NCBI GenBank assembly: GCA_020639115.1
Contig: JACKHG010000026.1
Coordinates: 1-36,341, forward strand
Reading direction: 5' to 3'
DNA length: 36,341 nt
DNA from: Phycisphaerales bacterium
GTDB lineage: Bacteria; Planctomycetota; Phycisphaerae; UBA1845
The notes beneath the pieces were generated by a model, which saw nothing but the letters and a program-made list of their open reading frames with translations, was not told the DNA's origin and ran no database searches. Position numbers and translations under genes: made by a program. Below, piece after piece: positions 33,828-36,341 of the stretch (position 1 is its first letter; each line of letters opens with the position of its first letter).

Positions 33828-34736
33828 TCAGCGGGTCGACGTAACGCGGTAAAGCGTGCCGGCGTGGGCCTTGGTGAGATGCCGGCGGATGGCTTCGGCC
33901 TCGGCACGGTCAGCCGCCATCATCTCATGCTCCCACTCGCGATCCTGGTTTTCACGATCGATGCGGATCTTCCGATCCTCGTCAGCCCACGCGAGTGAAC
34001 GCGCCCGCGCCTCTTCGGCCCAGCGGAACTCGACGTCCCAGCTCTTCTGGAAGCGGGCATAGGCGTCGCGCGCCAGGGTCCTGAATTCCTGGACGTTGTG
34101 CTCGAGTTTCTCCCGCGGGATGGACATGAGCAGCCAGCACTTGTAGCGGATCATTCCGCGCGAGGGGCGTCCCCAGGATCCGGCTGGCTCCTCGCGCACG
34201 TCCCACTTTTCGAGGTACACGCCGCGGTCGACCATGTCGCCGGCGATGGCGCTGGTGAATTGCTGTGCCTCGTGGCTCAGCAACTGCTGCAGTTCGTCGC
34301 CGGGCAATGTGCGCACGCCATGGTTGTCGTCCCGCCAGCGCGGGCGAACGCCCGCGCGCGACTGCGGGAATGCCGTCTCGCCGCCTCCGCGCGCGTCGCA
34401 GTCGCCGGACTGCGTCATGACCCGCGTCGTCATCAGTTGGGCGATCTGGGCGAGCACGTCTGCGCGAGCGGCGTTGACGGCCGCCCGCTCGTCGAGCACG
34501 TTGTAACCCACGCCTCGGCCGACGAAGTACACGTCATCACCGGATTGCTGTGGGTCGCCCGTGACCCAGGAGGGGGCGTGCCGGCTGATGACCGGGTCGC
34601 CGGAAACCTGCGCGCCGATCGGTGATTGTCCCAGGAATTCCTCGCGGAATTCGCTGGCACAGCCACCAACGCAAAGGCAGATCATCGCCAGCCCCGTCCA
34701 GCCCTTCGGAAGCCATGGTCCAATTCTGCTGTTCAT
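33828..34736 (-). CDS. LPP20/FlgT-like lipoprotein
   Basis: This 302-residue protein carries a lipoprotein signal (MNSRIGPWLPKGWTGLAMICLCVGGC, Cys26). The middle has the LPP20/FlgT-N pattern VYFVGRGVGYNVLDERAAVNAARADVLAQIAQLM, followed by a substrate-type beta region and GMIRYKCWLLMSIPREKLE. The C-terminal quarter is a long charged coiled-coil-like helix (FRWAEEARARSLAWADEDRKIRIDRENQDREWEHEMMAADRAEAEAIRRHL). LPP20-like proteins and FlgO occur together in flagellar T-/H-ring outer membrane assemblies. GGAGA lies upstream of the ATG. It is the first gene of the operon; its promoter should lie in 34737-34870. Confidence 0.8.
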   Translation of the reverse strand: MNSRIGPWLPKGWTGLAMICLCVGGCASEFREEFLGQSPIGAQVSGDPVISRHAPSWVTGDPQQSGDDVYFVGRGVGYNVLDERAAVNAARADVLAQIAQLMTTRVMTQSGDCDARGGGETAFPQSRAGVRPRWRDDNHGVRTLPGDELQQLLSHEAQQFTSAIAGDMVDRGVYLEKWDVREEPAGSWGRPSRGMIRYKCWLLMSIPREKLEHNVQEFRTLARDAYARFQKSWDVEFRWAEEARARSLAWADEDRKIRIDRENQDREWEHEMMAADRAEAEAIRRHLTKAHAGTLYRVTSTR

Positions 34737-35578
34737 GCCTGTCGGTCTCCATGTAGTGTCAGCAAAGGTCCATCCCCCTGCGCAGGGCAAGGGGCCAAAA
34801 TCAGTCAAGGAGCGGCACTGGGGGCGCCTCGGCAGCCGGTAGAATTCCCAGGGCAACCGCCAATCCGTTTGCGGAAGCACAAGCGTTTACGAGCAGGCCT
34901 CTTCAATGCGCCCTGCCATCCAGCAGGGCGCGACGCGACAAAATGACGGGCAAGCGACGTGCGACCAGAACAGCGACGGCAGCAGCGGAATTGGGAACTG
35001 GCGCAGCTGCAGCCGGCGATTGTAGCTTTTGGCGGTGGCAATCTCAAGCGTCGGTGGATGGCCGCGCGGGACTGCACGGCTTCCTTCGATTTCGGGTGGA
35101 TTAGGGTAAACCAACAGGTTGAAGTTGGTTGTAACGATTCTGCCGACAAGGCAGTTTTCAGTACCAGTTATTTTCGACTCGGCGCGGGCCCGTTGGGATC
35201 ATCCCTTGGGATGATATCCACGGGGACGAAGCCCGTGCGTTGCCCGCCGGGTGCACGGAGAATCGCCGTGATGGATGGCAACCAGCCGGCGGCAGTCGGA
35301 TCGTGCGGGACTGGGTGCGCTTAGGAGGACATACCAGGGTTTCGCCTTGGGCTGGTATCGGGAGCCGCCTCCGGTTCGGCATTGTTGGTGAGTTTCGTTA
35401 TGCGTTGGGAGGCACGGTGGCATTGAGGAGAGAGGTATGCGCCGCGCTTGGCAAAAAGCAACTGCAAGTTTGGACTCGCGTTGAGGGCGGTGCCTACCTC
35501 ACGGAAGCTGGGCGGTTGGGATGTCCGGCACTGCTCAAGAGCAGTGGCACACAGCACGGCCCGGGCGCGGGGGCACAC
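34737..35578. other. 840-bp intergenic region between two minus-strand operons
   Basis: I see no convincing gene. It holds a 9-bp hairpin (GCGCCCTGC-CATCCA-GCAGGGCGC at 34908-34931) and an 8-bp palindrome with a 2-base centre (ATCATCCC-TT-GGGATGAT at 35198-35215). A TTGACT -35-like box for the lipoprotein operon lies at 34808-34803 on the minus strand, without a clear -10 box. Several open frames here have poor protein-like composition. Confidence 0.5.
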
Positions 35579-36223
35579 TCATTCCATCTCGGCGCTGTCG
35601 ATGGGGGGCTCGGGCGGGGGGGACCAGCACTGCGGGCAGCGGGGCTCGAAGTCGGCGGAGCCGCCAACGAGGTTGCGGCCGACGATAGGGGTTTTCCGGT
35701 AGGTGTGGGTGGCGGGCTGGCGACAGGCGGCGCAGATGGCGTGCTGGATCTGCACGGCGCCGGCGATGGCCCGCAGGCGTTCGACGACCGGGAAGGGCCG
35801 GCCCCACATGTCGCGGTCGAGCGCGGTGATGATGACGCGGCGGCCGTCGGCGGCGAGCTGCGCGCACACGTCGGGGAGGTCATCGGCGTAAAAGTGGCCC
35901 TCGTCGATCGCGACGACGCGGGTCGTCGGCGTGACGTGCGCGCGGATGTCGGTGGGACAGGTGACGGTGACGGCTGGCTGGCCAGCGCCGGTGTGGGTCA
36001 CGACGCGGGAGTGCGAGTAGCGGGCGTCCTTGGCGTGTTTGACGACGAGGACCGCGTCCGGCGGCTCGGGGCGGAGCAGTTCGAGCAGGCGGGTGGTCTT
36101 TCCGCTGAACATGCAGCCACAGATGAGTTCGACGATGCCGGCGGGTGCGGCGGGGGAGCCAGCCGGCGGGTTCGGGGTGGCTGATGCGTGGGGGGCTGCG
36201 TCCATGGGGGCATTCTGATGCAT
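35579..36223 (-). CDS. tdk: Thymidine kinase (type II) with Ala/Pro-rich N-terminal extension
   Basis: This 214-residue protein phosphorylates thymidine to dTMP in the salvage pathway. After a low-complexity N-terminus (residues 1-28, Ala/Pro-rich) comes the P-loop GCMFSGKTT (36-44). Further motifs are VVAIDEGHFYADDL with catalytic Glu108, the lid-side stretch TALDRDMWGRPFPVV and the lasso region GGSADFEP. The structural zinc site is formed by Cys164/Cys167 and Cys196/Cys199. The N-terminal extension is unusual; an in-frame ATG at 36205 would shorten it by six residues. It is on the same strand as the lipoprotein operon but 840 bases away, so independently transcribed. Confidence 0.95.
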   Translation of the reverse strand: MHQNAPMDAAPHASATPNPPAGSPAAPAGIVELICGCMFSGKTTRLLELLRPEPPDAVLVVKHAKDARYSHSRVVTHTGAGQPAVTVTCPTDIRAHVTPTTRVVAIDEGHFYADDLPDVCAQLAADGRRVIITALDRDMWGRPFPVVERLRAIAGAVQIQHAICAACRQPATHTYRKTPIVGRNLVGGSADFEPRCPQCWSPPPEPPIDSAEME

Positions 36224-36252
36224 TGGGAGCGGAAACGGAAGGAGGCGAGCGA

Positions 36253-36322
36253 GTGAGAAGGTGGGAAGGTGGGAAGTGGGAAAGTGGGAACGTGAGAAGG
36301 TGGGAAAGTGAGAAAGTGGGGG
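36253..36322. repeat. Purine-rich octamer tandem repeat GTGGGAAA, nine units
   Basis: GTGAGAAG, GTGGGAAG, GTGGGAA, GTGGGAAA, GTGGGAAC, GTGAGAAG, GTGGGAAA, GTGAGAAA and GTGGGGG are contiguous, all eight bases long except the third and last units (seven each). The strand is almost pure purine. It lies just upstream of the tdk start. Confidence 0.85.
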
Positions 36323-36341
36323 TTCGCGGCGGCTGATTTGC

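Noticed and set aside
35158..35382. Possible small genes between the lipoprotein operon and tdk
   Set aside because: Several short frames exist on both strands but none has a ribosome binding site or protein-like composition.

Overview
The window reads as a GC-rich chromosome segment from a Planctomycetota bacterium, probably of the Phycisphaerae type. Lineage hints are the zinc-ribbon signature CPGCGYDLRG at 16508-17464, a secreted CAP-domain protein ending in a dockerin-like DxDxDxDVDL tail (18929-20071), an EpsC-type serine acetyltransferase, an oleBCD cluster and an ABC permease fused to a CPBP protease. No rRNA, tRNA or CRISPR array was seen.

Layout. (1) 1-1705: a quinol-type nitric oxide reductase cut by the window edge, divergent from an Rrf2/NsrR-like regulator; the 120 bp between them hold face-to-face promoters and a perfect inverted-repeat operator. 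(2) 1860-4141: a serine acetyltransferase gene with two frameshifts, then a tight three-gene operon (small protein, dCTP deaminase-like protein, zinc-ribbon protein). (3) 4267-8816, minus strand: a small secreted Cys-rich protein and an overlapping oleB-oleC-oleD operon for long-chain olefin synthesis, without oleA and with a heavily frameshifted oleD. (4) 9048-11185: DUF4272, two DUF1801 proteins and an orphan. (5) 11203-14192, minus: Nat-like ABC exporter made of an ATPase and a permease-CPBP fusion. (6) 14420-18565: class II fumarase, two membrane proteins, D-cysteine desulfhydrase. (7) 18929-23967: CAP-domain secreted protein, DUF433/DUF5615 toxin-antitoxin-like pair, and a divergent glycosyltransferase / FkbM-like methyltransferase pair.

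(8) 24000-31124 is very different: a 1.3 kb gene-free mosaic of at least seven unrelated short tandem repeats and two copies of a ~210 bp degenerate element, followed by two decayed copies of one hypothetical gene, a twice-used ~190 bp module, and two frameshifted hypothetical genes. (9) 31282-32620 is a REP/RAYT element: an intact HUH transposase flanked by a perfect 19-bp inverted repeat, a 98% identical 175-bp copy of its 3' end, tandem REP sites and a probable IS4-type transposase remnant.

(10) 32759-36223, minus: an operon of three lipoproteins with FlgO-like and LPP20-like domains, then thymidine kinase, and a purine-rich tandem repeat at the window end.

Frameshifts concentrate in patches (about 2000-2230, 5530-6020, 25400-29760) while long genes elsewhere are intact. 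This is either genuine gene decay or locally poor consensus; raw reads would decide.
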